Below are positions 31,932 through 40,603 of a stretch of 64,000 bases of DNA, piece after piece. Position 1 is the stretch's first letter; each line of letters starts with the position of its first letter. The stretch covers positions 186,001 to 250,000 of the forward strand of contig JAEWJK010000005.1 in NCBI GenBank assembly GCA_023386555.1, read 5' to 3'. The stretch is from Bacteroidota bacterium (GTDB lineage Bacteria > Bacteroidota > Bacteroidia > Chitinophagales > Chitinophagaceae). The notes beneath the pieces are model-generated. The model was not told the DNA's origin. It made no database searches and was given only the letters and a program-made list of their open reading frames with translations. A program made the position numbers and the translations under genes.

Positions 31932-32753
31932 ATGATGAAACCAATTGAAAGATTTTCAGCCGCATTTGTTGTTATATTATTTGCATTTATCAGTGCATGT
32001 TCTACCAGCAATGTGAACATTCACAATGATCTTGAAACCTACTTTGATAGTAATAATGTAGAAGGATGTTTTGCTTTGTACGATAATAGTCAGAATAAGT
32101 TCACTATTTATAATCTTGAGCGTTATCGTGATTCTGCTTATTTGCCGGCATCAACTTTTAAGATCATCAACTCATTAATTGCATTGAAGACAGGTAAGGT
32201 GTTTGATGAAAAAGAAGTGATAAAATGGGATGGAAAACAAAGGTCTAATCCTCAATGGAACCAGGATCTGAGTCTGGAACAGGCTTTCAAGTTTTCTTCT
32301 GCCAGTCATTACCAGGAAATAGCCAGGAGAATAGGCCAGGATACAATGCAGACCTGGTTGGATAGTCTTGAATATGGTAACAGGAAGATCAGCACTGTCG
32401 ATTCATTCTGGTTAGATAATTCTCTTAAAATCACACCGGATGAACAACTTGGACTTGTAAAAAAGCTATATTTCGAACAACTGCCAATCGATAAAAGATC
32501 TCAGCGTATTGTAAAGCAGTTGATGTTGTTTGAAGATAATACCAACTATAAACTCAGCTACAAAACAGGATGGGGCTTCAAAGAAAATGGGAATGGTTTA
32601 GGATGGATCGTTGGTTGGATCGAAGAAAATAAACGGCCTTATTTCTTTGTGTTGAATGTGGAAGGTCCTCGTGAAACCGATATGCTCAAAGTACGAATGA
32701 ATATTCTCAGAGGCATTCTTACTAAGCTGGGTTTTTTCCAGGGCAACAAATAG
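31932..32753 (+). CDS. Class D beta-lactamase-like lipoprotein
   Basis: A 273-residue lipoprotein (lipobox FISAC, Cys23) with the serine beta-lactamase class D fold. Ser74-Thr-Phe-Lys77 is the nucleophile motif, YGN is at 148-150, DSFWLDNSLKITP gives the omega-loop Trp160, and KTG is at 211-213 in YKTGWG. The SxV motif is altered: FKFSSASHYQEIARRIG has Ser122-Ser-Ala124, so the Val is replaced by Ala. The protein may hydrolyse penicillins or may be a penicillin-binding relative of BlaR/OXA type; activity cannot be judged by sight. It follows kbl by 3 bp. Confidence 0.88.
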   Translation: MMKPIERFSAAFVVILFAFISACSTSNVNIHNDLETYFDSNNVEGCFALYDNSQNKFTIYNLERYRDSAYLPASTFKIINSLIALKTGKVFDEKEVIKWDGKQRSNPQWNQDLSLEQAFKFSSASHYQEIARRIGQDTMQTWLDSLEYGNRKISTVDSFWLDNSLKITPDEQLGLVKKLYFEQLPIDKRSQRIVKQLMLFEDNTNYKLSYKTGWGFKENGNGLGWIVGWIEENKRPYFFVLNVEGPRETDMLKVRMNILRGILTKLGFFQGNK

Positions 32754-32794
32754 TTTTAACTTACTCTTGAAATTTCTCTTCAATATCTTAGAGG

Positions 32795-32929
32795 ATGACT
32801 TTTCTTATCATCATAGGTATTGTTTTTGCCATAGGATTGATCTATTTCATCAACAGGAAGGTATTTAAAGATCCAAAGAAAAGTTTACTGATGACTTTGA
32901 TGGATATTATCTCAGGTATATTTTATTAA
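32795..32929 (+). CDS. Small single-pass membrane protein upstream of batB
   Basis: A 44-residue frame, MTFLIIIGIVFAIGLIYFIN, then RKVFKDPKKS and a second hydrophobic end LLMTLMDIISGIFY. Its TAA is immediately followed by the TTG start of batB with no spacing, so the two are probably translationally coupled. No family is recognised. The tight link and membrane-peptide composition suggest a real gene. Confidence 0.5.
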   Translation: MTFLIIIGIVFAIGLIYFINRKVFKDPKKSLLMTLMDIISGIFY

Positions 32930-33928
32930 TTGTTGCAATTTGAAACCATACAATTCCTTTTCGCATTAATAGCATTATTGCCATTGATCGCTCTGTTTAT
33001 TGGATTGATCTATTGGAAAAGATGGATCAGACATAAATTGGGCGATAAAAGATTAATAGATGAACTGCTCAAAAATTATTCGTCTAGGTTATTCAAGACA
33101 AAGATCATCATCGTTTTGGTAGCTATCACTCTTGGTATTCTTGCTGCGGCAAATCTTCGTAAGCCAGCACAATCTGAAACCATTACCGGAAGTGGAGTAG
33201 ATGTGATGATCATGCTGGATGTAAGTAAAAGCATGCTGAGCCAGGATGCAAAACCTACTAGACTTGATAAGGCAAAACAATTTATTAATACACTTCTTCC
33301 CAAACTTCAGAACAACAGGGTTGGATTGATTTTATTTGCTGGCCAGGCTTACTTACAAATGCCACTTACACCAGATGTGGCTGCATCAAAAATGTTTGTT
33401 GCGAATGCAAGTTCAGATCTTGTTCCTGTACAAGGAACAGTTTTTAGCGATGCATTGAAACTGGCTGGTGCTTCACTTGATGTAAAGGAAAAAAAGTATA
33501 AGACTGCTGTACTTATCACTGACGGTGAAGACAATGACGAAGCTGCAGATGAAGCTGCGAAAGAATTATTTAACCAGGGTGTTGTTGTTCATGCCGTTGG
33601 TATTGGTTCACCGAAAGGATCGAATATCATTGAGGTTGGTTCAAATGAGCCAAAGAAAGACATGAATGGTAATATTATTGTTTCCAGGCTGAACGAAAAC
33701 TTATTGCAACAAATATCATCCGTTACACAAGGAAGTTATCATAGGTTGGAGAATACAAATGAAGTTTCGAACAATATTGCTTCGCAGATAAATTCTATGG
33801 AGGCAAAAGGTTTTTCTGCAGGAGGAAATATAGACTACATTAATTTTTTTCCTTTACTTATTGCATTGGCATTGCTTCTACTAATAGCAGAGACTTTTAT
33901 TCCTGAACGCAAAAGAATTTTAGCATGA
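32930..33928 (+). CDS. batB: BatB-type von Willebrand A domain membrane protein
   Basis: A 332-residue protein with two N-terminal membrane helices (~8-28 and ~58-76), a VWA domain with an intact MIDAS motif DVSKSM plus the Thr in PVQGTVFSDAL and Asp in ITDGEDND, and a C-terminal helix (FFPLLIALALLLLIAETFIP). The translation must start at TTG: an in-frame stop lies just before and no ATG occurs until residue ~92, yet LQFETIQFLFALIALLPL is the usual Bat N-terminus. Bat (Bacteroides aerotolerance) proteins form membrane complexes linked to stress tolerance. batC overlaps by 4 bases. Confidence 0.9.
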   Translation: MLQFETIQFLFALIALLPLIALFIGLIYWKRWIRHKLGDKRLIDELLKNYSSRLFKTKIIIVLVAITLGILAAANLRKPAQSETITGSGVDVMIMLDVSKSMLSQDAKPTRLDKAKQFINTLLPKLQNNRVGLILFAGQAYLQMPLTPDVAASKMFVANASSDLVPVQGTVFSDALKLAGASLDVKEKKYKTAVLITDGEDNDEAADEAAKELFNQGVVVHAVGIGSPKGSNIIEVGSNEPKKDMNGNIIVSRLNENLLQQISSVTQGSYHRLENTNEVSNNIASQINSMEAKGFSAGGNIDYINFFPLLIALALLLLIAETFIPERKRILA

Positions 33929-34542
33929 GACCAGTATTTATTTTTTGTTGCTTGATTATGGTGATTGCTTCTAATGCTCAAAAAAACTCGCAGCTTATTG
34001 AGAAGGGAAACCTTGATTATAAGAAAAAGGCATTTGCTAGAGCAAACACATCTTATAAGAAAGTTCTGGAGAAAGATAAAACGAATACCATCGCTCAATT
34101 TAATTCTGCTAATGCAACCCAACAGCTTAAAAATTATGAAGAAGCTGCTAAGTCGTATGAAGCAGTGATTGCTGCAACCAAAGATCCTCTATTAAAATCA
34201 CAGGCTTATTATAACCAGGGGCTTTCATTTATCAGGCAAAAGAAATTGAATGAAGCAATCGATGCTTTCAAAAAATCGTTGAGGTTAAATCCGGAAGACA
34301 ATGAGGCAAGGCAGAATCTGCAAAAAGCGTTGAAAGAACAGAAGCAACAATCTCAGCAGAACCAAAAGGATGACGATAAAAACAAAAAGAAACAACAGGA
34401 TAAAAAGAAGCAACCTGATAAGCCGGGATTGAAGAAGGAAGAGGCAGAAAAAATGCTGAATAACCTTTCGAAAGATGAAAAGAACCTGCAGAAACAGATT
34501 CAAAAGAAAAATCAATCGTCAAGACAGTTAAAAGATTGGTAG
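33925..34542 (+). CDS. batC: BatC-type tetratricopeptide repeat protein
   Basis: A 205-residue protein with a signal peptide (MVIASNAQ, ~18), three TPR units (~25-135; YKKVLEKDKTNTIAQFN, SQAYYNQGLSFIRQKKLNEA) and a Gln/Lys-rich highly charged C-terminus (QQSQQNQKDDDKNKKK). It overlaps the batB stop (ATGA). In Bacteroidota BatC acts with BatA, BatB and BatD in the periplasm. batA, batD and batE are not next to it here, so this is a short form of the cluster. Confidence 0.85.
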   Translation: MRPVFIFCCLIMVIASNAQKNSQLIEKGNLDYKKKAFARANTSYKKVLEKDKTNTIAQFNSANATQQLKNYEEAAKSYEAVIAATKDPLLKSQAYYNQGLSFIRQKKLNEAIDAFKKSLRLNPEDNEARQNLQKALKEQKQQSQQNQKDDDKNKKKQQDKKKQPDKPGLKKEEAEKMLNNLSKDEKNLQKQIQKKNQSSRQLKDW

Positions 34543-34543
34543 A

Positions 34544-34588
34544 ACCAGCAATTAATGCCCGATACGACGTTGCAGCGCTATTCTTTTG
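34544..34588 (-). repeat. Interspersed repeat, copy 6, degenerate
   Basis: The plus strand reads ACCAGCAATTAATGCCCGAT and ACGACGTTGCAGCGCTATTC, a worn version of the consensus in minus orientation. It lies between batC and ispG. Weaker than other copies. Confidence 0.4.
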
Positions 34589-34606
34589 TTAGATTTGCAG
34601 CCACTT

Positions 34607-36643
34607 ATGCAACTCTATTGTAACGCTCTTACAGAATACCAACGACTAAAAACACGTGAAGTAAAAGTAGGTGAACTTTTGCTTGGGAATTTTCATCCTA
34701 TTCGTGTACAAACGATGACTACAACTGATACAATGAATACCATTGCTACAGTTGAACAAACCATTCGTTGTATTGAAGCCGGTGCTGAATTAGTAAGAAT
34801 AACTGCTCCCTCAAAAAATGAAGCAGAGAATCTTCTCAATATCAAAAATGAATTAAAGAACCGAGGTTATTCGGTACCACTTGTTGCAGATATTCATTTT
34901 ACACCAAATGCTGCAGAAATAGCTGCAAGGATTGTTGAGAAAGTAAGGGTGAATCCCGGTAATTATATTGACAAAAAGAAGTTTGAGTTAATTGAATATT
35001 CTGATGCCGATTACCTGGAGGAGATCGATAGAATAAGAGAAAGATTTACACCACTCATAAAGATCTGTAAGGAATACGGAACTGCTATGAGAATTGGTAC
35101 GAACCATGGCTCATTGAGTGATCGTATCATGAGTCGTTATGGTGATACACCAATGGGTATGGTGGAAAGTGCCATGGAATTTTTACGTGTGGCAAGATCG
35201 GAAAGCTATCATAACATTGTTTTGAGCATGAAGAGCAGTAATCCACAGGTGATGGTACAGGCTTATCGCTTGTTGATTCAACAGATGGATGCTGAGTTTG
35301 GTGAATGTTATCCTTTACATCTTGGTGTTACAGAAGCTGGTGACGGTGAAGATGGAAGAGTAAAAAGTGCTGCAGGTATCGGAACATTATTGGAAGATGG
35401 AATTGGCGATACCGTTCGTGTTAGTCTAACGGAAGATCCTGAATTCGAAATCCCCGTTTGCAGAGATCTTGTTAAGCGTTATTCAATCAATCAAAATCAA
35501 ACAACAAAAGGTGTTGTGCCGGTTATTGAAGAGAAGAAACTTAAGTACAATCCTTTCGCCTATAAAAGAAGAGAAACATTTGCTGTTGATAATATCGGTA
35601 GTCAGCAGGTTCCTGTTGTGATTGCTGATTTAAGTAAAGTAGGAAAGATCACAAGGGAACATTTACGATCTGTCGGATACACATATCACGAGCCTACTGA
35701 TAAATGGAACATCAGTGACGCTGCTGCCGATTATATTTTCACCGGCAACCAGGTGCTGGATTTTGCTTTGCCCGGAACATTAAAAGTGATTTGTTATCCG
35801 GCAACGTATGCTGAAGCTGTTGCAATAAGTTCTGCTTTGGCCGATCATTATTTTCCCATATTCGATGCTGCAGGATATGCTGAGTCAGATTACAAAAGCA
35901 ACAGGATAAATTTTGTTATGAAGGATTGTTTCAACGACGAAACACCAATCAATAATTTCACTCATCTTGATGAACTTGCAAAAGATGCTACTGCGGTTAT
36001 TTGCTTAAGCAGTACAAATAAAAATGCAATGCAATCCATTAGAAGAATGTTTATTGAATTGCAGCATCTTGAAGTAAAAAATCCGGTTGTCATCATTTGT
36101 GATAGTAATTGGCAATCTGCTGATGAACATCTGATACATTATTCAACTGAATGTGGTGCTTTGTTGTTAGATGGTTTTGGTGATGGTGTATGTTTAGGAA
36201 TGACTGGCGAAAGTTATAACCAACAAACAAAACAAGAGGTAAGCGGAAGAAATTATATTAGCAATCAAACCGTTGAAGAATTTATCAATAACACAGCTTT
36301 CAGCATTTTACAGGCTACAAGAACAAGAATTTCTAAAACAGAATATATTTCCTGTCCGAGCTGTGGCAGAACATTGTTTGATCTGCAGGAAACAACAGCA
36401 AAGATCCGTTCAAGAACAAATCATTTGAAAGGATTGAAGATCGCTATTATGGGTTGTATAGTAAATGGCCCTGGCGAAATGGCCGATGCAGACTTTGGTT
36501 ATGTGGGAAGTGGTGTTGGAAAGATCACTTTATATAAAGGAAAAGAAATTGTAAAAAGAAATATTGATAGTGAGATTGCAGTTGACGAATTGATCAATCT
36601 GCTGAAAGAAAATAATGCCTGGATCGAACCTGTAAATGATTAA
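34607..36643 (+). CDS. ispG: 4-hydroxy-3-methylbut-2-enyl diphosphate synthase, extended form
   Basis: A 678-residue IspG (GcpE) of the non-mevalonate isoprenoid pathway, converting MEcPP to HMBPP. The N-terminal TIM-barrel part begins EYQRLKTREVKVGELLLGN and contains MTTTDTMNT, LVADIHF and RVNPGNYIDKKKFE. The C-terminal Fe-S domain has CPSCGRTLFDLQ and GCIVNGPGEMADADFGYVG with the cluster cysteines. A ~270-residue insert separates the two, as in the long IspG of Bacteroidota and plants. The ATG at 34607 is preferred to a TTG seven codons upstream. Confidence 0.96.
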   Translation: MQLYCNALTEYQRLKTREVKVGELLLGNFHPIRVQTMTTTDTMNTIATVEQTIRCIEAGAELVRITAPSKNEAENLLNIKNELKNRGYSVPLVADIHFTPNAAEIAARIVEKVRVNPGNYIDKKKFELIEYSDADYLEEIDRIRERFTPLIKICKEYGTAMRIGTNHGSLSDRIMSRYGDTPMGMVESAMEFLRVARSESYHNIVLSMKSSNPQVMVQAYRLLIQQMDAEFGECYPLHLGVTEAGDGEDGRVKSAAGIGTLLEDGIGDTVRVSLTEDPEFEIPVCRDLVKRYSINQNQTTKGVVPVIEEKKLKYNPFAYKRRETFAVDNIGSQQVPVVIADLSKVGKITREHLRSVGYTYHEPTDKWNISDAAADYIFTGNQVLDFALPGTLKVICYPATYAEAVAISSALADHYFPIFDAAGYAESDYKSNRINFVMKDCFNDETPINNFTHLDELAKDATAVICLSSTNKNAMQSIRRMFIELQHLEVKNPVVIICDSNWQSADEHLIHYSTECGALLLDGFGDGVCLGMTGESYNQQTKQEVSGRNYISNQTVEEFINNTAFSILQATRTRISKTEYISCPSCGRTLFDLQETTAKIRSRTNHLKGLKIAIMGCIVNGPGEMADADFGYVGSGVGKITLYKGKEIVKRNIDSEIAVDELINLLKENNAWIEPVND

Positions 36644-36654
36644 ACAAAAATATA

Positions 36655-37419
36655 ATGAAACTTAGATTAGTTGTACTTAGTGCCTTCTTGATTTCTTTAA
36701 CCAGTTGTTTTGATGTAATTGAAATTTTCAATATCAATGAAGATGGAAGTGGAGTGTATGAACAGAAAATGGATATGGGCAGATTTCTTTCTTTCAGTAA
36801 TATGATGAAAGGCAGTAAGCCAAGTGGTAAAGAACCGGAAAAAAAAGATACACTTATCAGCCTGAAATCTGTTGCAGATACAATGGCTTCTTTAGCTGCA
36901 GAAGAAAGAGCAGCTTTAAGCAAATCTTCCATGAGGTTGCATATCGATGAAACTGCCGGTGAAATGAGCTTTATAGTAACTTATCCTTTCTCCAACTCGA
37001 ACGAATTTTCCGCTATTCAAAAGTCAATGATGAAAGATGGTAACAAGGCAATTGCTGCTGCTATTGGTGGTGCTTTAGGAAAAAATAAGGAAGCTATGAG
37101 TGCTCCACAACAAAAGCAACCTGAAATGCCAACATCTGAATTTACATATACACTTACAGGGAATAACCTTGTGAAAAAAGTGAAACCAGGTTCAAAACCT
37201 GAAACTACGGAAGCAGATAGCAACGATATGCCAGCAGAGTTCAAAGAGATGTTGAAGATGAATTACACAACCATCATCAATCTTCCGAGACCTGTAAAAA
37301 AATGGAATGGTAATAATGGTGTATTATCTGCTGACAAAAAGCAGTTGAAGTTCAATAAAAACATTGACATGGATACGAAACTTACTCCTGCAGATTTTGA
37401 TTTTAGTATAGACTTCTAA
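36655..37419 (+). CDS. Lipoprotein of unknown function
   Basis: A 254-residue lipoprotein with lipobox LTSC (Cys18) followed by FDVIEIFNINEDGSG. The N-terminal part resembles the 'DGSGxyxxxxDM' opening of small Bacteroidota surface lipoproteins; the middle is Lys/Ser/Ala-rich. The C-terminus ends TPADFDFSIDF. No domain is recognised. It lies 11 bp after ispG and 1 bp before nadB, so it is co-transcribed with them. Confidence 0.72.
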   Translation: MKLRLVVLSAFLISLTSCFDVIEIFNINEDGSGVYEQKMDMGRFLSFSNMMKGSKPSGKEPEKKDTLISLKSVADTMASLAAEERAALSKSSMRLHIDETAGEMSFIVTYPFSNSNEFSAIQKSMMKDGNKAIAAAIGGALGKNKEAMSAPQQKQPEMPTSEFTYTLTGNNLVKKVKPGSKPETTEADSNDMPAEFKEMLKMNYTTIINLPRPVKKWNGNNGVLSADKKQLKFNKNIDMDTKLTPADFDFSIDF

Positions 37420-37420
37420 T

Positions 37421-39016
37421 ATGCAAGCAGATTTTTTAGTTATAGGATCAGGTGTTGCAGGATTAACGTATGCTCTAAAAACTGCAGAACGTTTTCCTGA
37501 TAAGAAAGTCGTTGTTATTACCAAAGCACAGGCCGATGAAACCAATACCAAGTATGCACAAGGTGGTATTGCAGGTGTGATGGATGAATTGAAAGATAGT
37601 TTCAACAAACATATTGAAGACACACTGATTGCTGGTGATGGTTTGTGTGATCCCGAAGTAGTGGAAATAGTAGTAAAAGAAGGTCCGGAACGTATTCGTG
37701 AGATCATTGAATGGGGTGCTCAATTCGACAAAACAGAAACCGGAGAATTTTCATTAGGAAAAGAAGGTGGTCATAGTGAGTTTAGAATATTGCATCACAA
37801 AGATGTCACAGGTAAAGAAATGGAAAGGGCTTTGATCGAAACATTAGAAAGCCGACCCAATATTCAACTCATTAATCACTGTTATGTTGTCGATATCATT
37901 ACTCAGCATCATTTAGGATATCTGGTTACAAAAGCTACTGAAGATGTTACGTGTTATGGTGTGTATGTTTTGAATTTAAAAACAAACACCATCGAGAAGA
38001 TCATATCAAAAATTACTTTGCTGGCAACAGGTGGTTGTGGACAAGCTTACAGAACTACAACTAATCCAAAGATTGCAACAGGTGATGGTGTTGCTATGGT
38101 GTACAGGGCCAAAGGAAGGATTGAGAACATGGAGTTCATTCAGTTTCACCCCACAGCTTTGTATGAGCCTGGTATCTCACCTTCTTTCCTGATTACTGAA
38201 GCTGTAAGAGGTGATGGAGGTATTCTTCGAAATAAACACGAAGAAGCTTTTATGAAACGATATGATGCAAGAGAAGATCTTGCACCGAGAGATATTGTGG
38301 CAAGAGCGATTGACAGTGAAATGAAGATTAATGGTACGGAGCATGTGTACCTTGATTGTCGCCACATGGATAAAGAAAAATTCATCCATCACTTTCCAAA
38401 CATTTATGAAAAATGTTTGAGCATTGGTATTGATGTTTCGCAGAAAATGATACCTGTTGCTCCTGCTGCACACTATAGTTGTGGTGGAATTAAAACCGAT
38501 GAATGGGGCAGAACATCAATTACCAACCTGTATTCGTGTGGCGAAACGGCCAGCACCGGCTTACATGGAGCCAATCGTTTAGCAAGTAATAGTTTGTTGG
38601 AAGCAATGGTATTTGGGCATCGTTGTTTTTTAGATAGTATTGAAAGAATTGAAAAAGTAGAGATCAGAAACGATATACCTGAATGGAACGCCGAAGGAAC
38701 ATCTGATCCTAAAGAAATGATCCTTATAACGCAAAGTTTAAAAGAACTGCAGTTGTTGATGAGTGATTATGTGGGTATTGTTAGAACGGATGTTCGTTTG
38801 GATAGAGCAATGAAAAGACTTGATCTTTTATTTGAAGAAACGGAAGAACTTTACAGAACAACGAAAGTATCACCTCAGCTTTGTGAATTAAGAAATCTGA
38901 TTACTGTCGGTTACCTGATTGTTAAAGGAGCACAGCTCAGGAAAGAAAGCCGTGGACTACACTTTAATACTGATCATCCTGAGAAAAGCAACGTATTGCA
39001 AAACACGATCTTATAG
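37421..39016 (+). CDS. nadB: L-aspartate oxidase
   Basis: A 531-residue flavoprotein oxidising L-aspartate to iminoaspartate, the first step of NAD synthesis. The FAD site is seen in LVIGSGVAGLTYALKTAE near the N-terminus; TKYAQGGIAGVMD, FIQFHPTALYEPG and GLHGANRLASNSLLE are conserved NadB blocks, and the SCGGI segment is intact. It belongs to the ispG-lipoprotein-nadB operon. nadA and nadC are not in the window. Confidence 0.97.
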   Translation: MQADFLVIGSGVAGLTYALKTAERFPDKKVVVITKAQADETNTKYAQGGIAGVMDELKDSFNKHIEDTLIAGDGLCDPEVVEIVVKEGPERIREIIEWGAQFDKTETGEFSLGKEGGHSEFRILHHKDVTGKEMERALIETLESRPNIQLINHCYVVDIITQHHLGYLVTKATEDVTCYGVYVLNLKTNTIEKIISKITLLATGGCGQAYRTTTNPKIATGDGVAMVYRAKGRIENMEFIQFHPTALYEPGISPSFLITEAVRGDGGILRNKHEEAFMKRYDAREDLAPRDIVARAIDSEMKINGTEHVYLDCRHMDKEKFIHHFPNIYEKCLSIGIDVSQKMIPVAPAAHYSCGGIKTDEWGRTSITNLYSCGETASTGLHGANRLASNSLLEAMVFGHRCFLDSIERIEKVEIRNDIPEWNAEGTSDPKEMILITQSLKELQLLMSDYVGIVRTDVRLDRAMKRLDLLFEETEELYRTTKVSPQLCELRNLITVGYLIVKGAQLRKESRGLHFNTDHPEKSNVLQNTIL

Positions 39017-39057
39017 TCACGGCATGTTGTTTGTCTCACAAATGACAAACACTCATC

Positions 39058-39264
39058 ATGGAGAAGCGGGTATTTGGAATTATATTAACCGTTTTAGGTA
39101 TAGTAGGATTGATCCTTGCAGCTTATTATTTTGCCAGCAGTTCAGGTAATAATAACTATAGAGCCATAGCTGTGTACTTGATTCTCGGTGCCATCTTTTT
39201 TATAGCAGGAATAAGCCTTATCAGAAATACTCCAGATAGAATTGATCGGATAGATAGGGTTTAG
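39058..39264 (+). CDS. Small two-helix membrane protein
   Basis: A 68-residue protein, MEKRVFGIILTVLGIVGLIL, then FASSSGNNNYRAIAVY, a second helix LILGAIFFIAGISLI and the tail RNTPDRIDRIDRV. Such short two-helix proteins are common in Bacteroidota and have no known role. Its stop codon touches interspersed repeat copy 7. Coding seems likely from the topology and from the ATG at a sensible distance after nadB. Confidence 0.65.
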   Translation: MEKRVFGIILTVLGIVGLILAAYYFASSSGNNNYRAIAVYLILGAIFFIAGISLIRNTPDRIDRIDRV

Positions 39265-39310
39265 CCAGCTTTATTTCGTTGCTCATCTTCGTTGTGTCAC
39301 TCACTTGTAC
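39263..39310 (-). repeat. Interspersed repeat, copy 7 (TGAGTGACACAAC type)
   Basis: On the minus strand: GTACAAGTGAGTGACACAAC, GAAGATGAGCAACG, then AAATAAAGCTGGCT. A near-complete copy, head to head with copy 8 fifty-five bases away. Confidence 0.8.
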
Positions 39311-39364
39311 AGTTGAATCTTTACTGTACAGTTTGTTTCAACATAGGTGAATAATGAATCTTCA

Positions 39365-39412
39365 GTACAAGAGTGCGACGCAAGAAAAGTTCATGGAAGA
39401 TTTGAAGCTGGT
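39365..39412 (+). repeat. Interspersed repeat, copy 8 (AGTGCGACGCAA type)
   Basis: Begins GTACAAGAGTGCGACGCAAG and ends GATTTGAAGCTGGT. The bases before it, AGGTGAATAATGAATC, resemble the GTGAATG heptads that precede other copies. Confidence 0.75.
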
Positions 39413-39423
39413 CTCCCGACAAA

Positions 39424-39525
39424 TTAATGAGAAGCCTTACGACGTTTCAATAAATTAATTGTTACCACTATAGCCAATAGCAGCACCAATACAAGAGGAT
39501 GAAATAATGTAAATGAAACTGGCAT
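39424..39525 (-). CDS. Possible 33-residue membrane peptide
   Basis: A short frame: MPVSFTLFHPLVLVLLLAIV, then VTINLLKRRKASH. It has one hydrophobic helix followed by basic residues. It sits in an otherwise gene-free region downstream of gpsA on the same strand. Support is only composition and topology, so it may be chance. Confidence 0.25.
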   Translation of the reverse strand: MPVSFTLFHPLVLVLLLAIVVTINLLKRRKASH

Positions 39526-39545
39526 AGCCAAATTTACGAAATAGT

Positions 39546-40550
39546 TTACTGCAAAAGGCTTTCTATTTTCTTAAAACCTTCTTCAGGCGATAAATTTTCC
39601 CATAAAATTTGATAAATGGTAGTGGCTATCGGTATATCTGCCTCGAAAACTTCATTGGCTTTGTAAATACATTTGCTTGCGTTATAGCCTTCTGCCACCA
39701 TGTTCAATTCTAGTTGTGCAGCTTTAACAGAATAGCCTTTGCCGATCATGTTGCCAAACATTCTATTACGACTGAATAATGAATAGCAGGTTACAAGCAA
39801 ATCACCCAAATACACTGATGATGCATAATTAATGCTCGTATTCTCCAGTGAAAAATCACTGATCACTTTACGGGAAAACTTCACCATTTCATCTGCACTA
39901 TTGGCAATGTAAACACTCAGAAAATTATCTCCATATTCCAATCCATGAGCAATACCTGCACCCAGTGCATAAATATTTTTAAGTACAGCAGCATATTGCA
40001 CACCATTCACATCATGATTGGTTACAACGTTCATATACTCTGTTTTGAAATAATTGGCAATTTCTGCTGCAACACTTTCATCAACTCCTGAAAAAGTGAG
40101 ATAAGATAATTTTTCTGCAGCCACTTCTTCAGCATGGCAAGGACCGAGGACGGTATAATAATTTTCGAGTGATACTTGAAAATGCTCAGCTAAATATTCA
40201 TTCAATAGTTGATTACTTTCTGGAAGTATTCCTTTGATAGCGGAAACGATCTTTTTATGCTGCAATGCATCTTTATTCAGTGTTGATAGTGCATTTGAAA
40301 TATACGCTGAAGGAACAGCCATCACCACTACATCACAATGTTGCACCACTTCATTTACATCAGTGCTCATCCTAAGCAATGCCGGATCGAAATATGCCGA
40401 ATTAAGATAATGTGGATTATGATGTCTTTGCTGAATATGTTTAATACTATTAGCATCTCTTATCCACCAATGAATGGTGTTACCACTATCTGTAAGAATT
40501 TTTGCCAATGCTGTTGCCCAGCTTCCGCTACCGATTATTCCAAATTGCAT
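39546..40550 (-). CDS. gpsA: Glycerol-3-phosphate dehydrogenase (NAD(P)+)
   Basis: A 334-residue enzyme reducing dihydroxyacetone phosphate to sn-glycerol-3-phosphate for phospholipid synthesis. It begins MQFGIIGSGSWATALAKIL with the GxGxWG/A nucleotide-binding loop, and has VLGPCHAEEV, LKNIYALGAGIAHGLEYGDN (catalytic Lys) and the C-terminal helices. The ATG at 40550 is used; an upstream TTG would add five residues. A TATGTTTG -7 motif ends four bases before this ATG, so the mRNA is predicted to be leaderless. Confidence 0.96.
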   Translation of the reverse strand: MQFGIIGSGSWATALAKILTDSGNTIHWWIRDANSIKHIQQRHHNPHYLNSAYFDPALLRMSTDVNEVVQHCDVVVMAVPSAYISNALSTLNKDALQHKKIVSAIKGILPESNQLLNEYLAEHFQVSLENYYTVLGPCHAEEVAAEKLSYLTFSGVDESVAAEIANYFKTEYMNVVTNHDVNGVQYAAVLKNIYALGAGIAHGLEYGDNFLSVYIANSADEMVKFSRKVISDFSLENTSINYASSVYLGDLLVTCYSLFSRNRMFGNMIGKGYSVKAAQLELNMVAEGYNASKCIYKANEVFEADIPIATTIYQILWENLSPEEGFKKIESLLQ

Positions 40551-40554
40551 AGGG

Positions 40555-40562
40555 CAAACATA
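40555..40562 (-). promoter_or_regulatory. -7 promoter motif of gpsA
   Basis: The minus strand reads TATGTTTG, exact TAnnTTTG, then CCCT and the ATG. It lies just after the terminator of the adaptor gene, so gpsA is transcribed separately. Confidence 0.55.
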
Positions 40563-40571
40563 CAAAACAAA

Positions 40572-40596
40572 AAAGCTGTCAGAGTATGACAGCTTT
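40572..40596 (-). terminator. Terminator of the efflux adaptor gene
   Basis: Perfect 10-bp stem AAAGCTGTCA / TGACAGCTTT with a 5-base loop, followed on the minus strand by TTTGTTTTG. It is 8 bp after the adaptor stop. Confidence 0.9.
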
Positions 40597-40603
40597 CAAT
40601 TTT

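Noticed and set aside
34586..34606. TTG start for ispG seven codons upstream
   Set aside because: The ATG at 34607 is available, and the upstream codons overlap a degenerate repeat copy.
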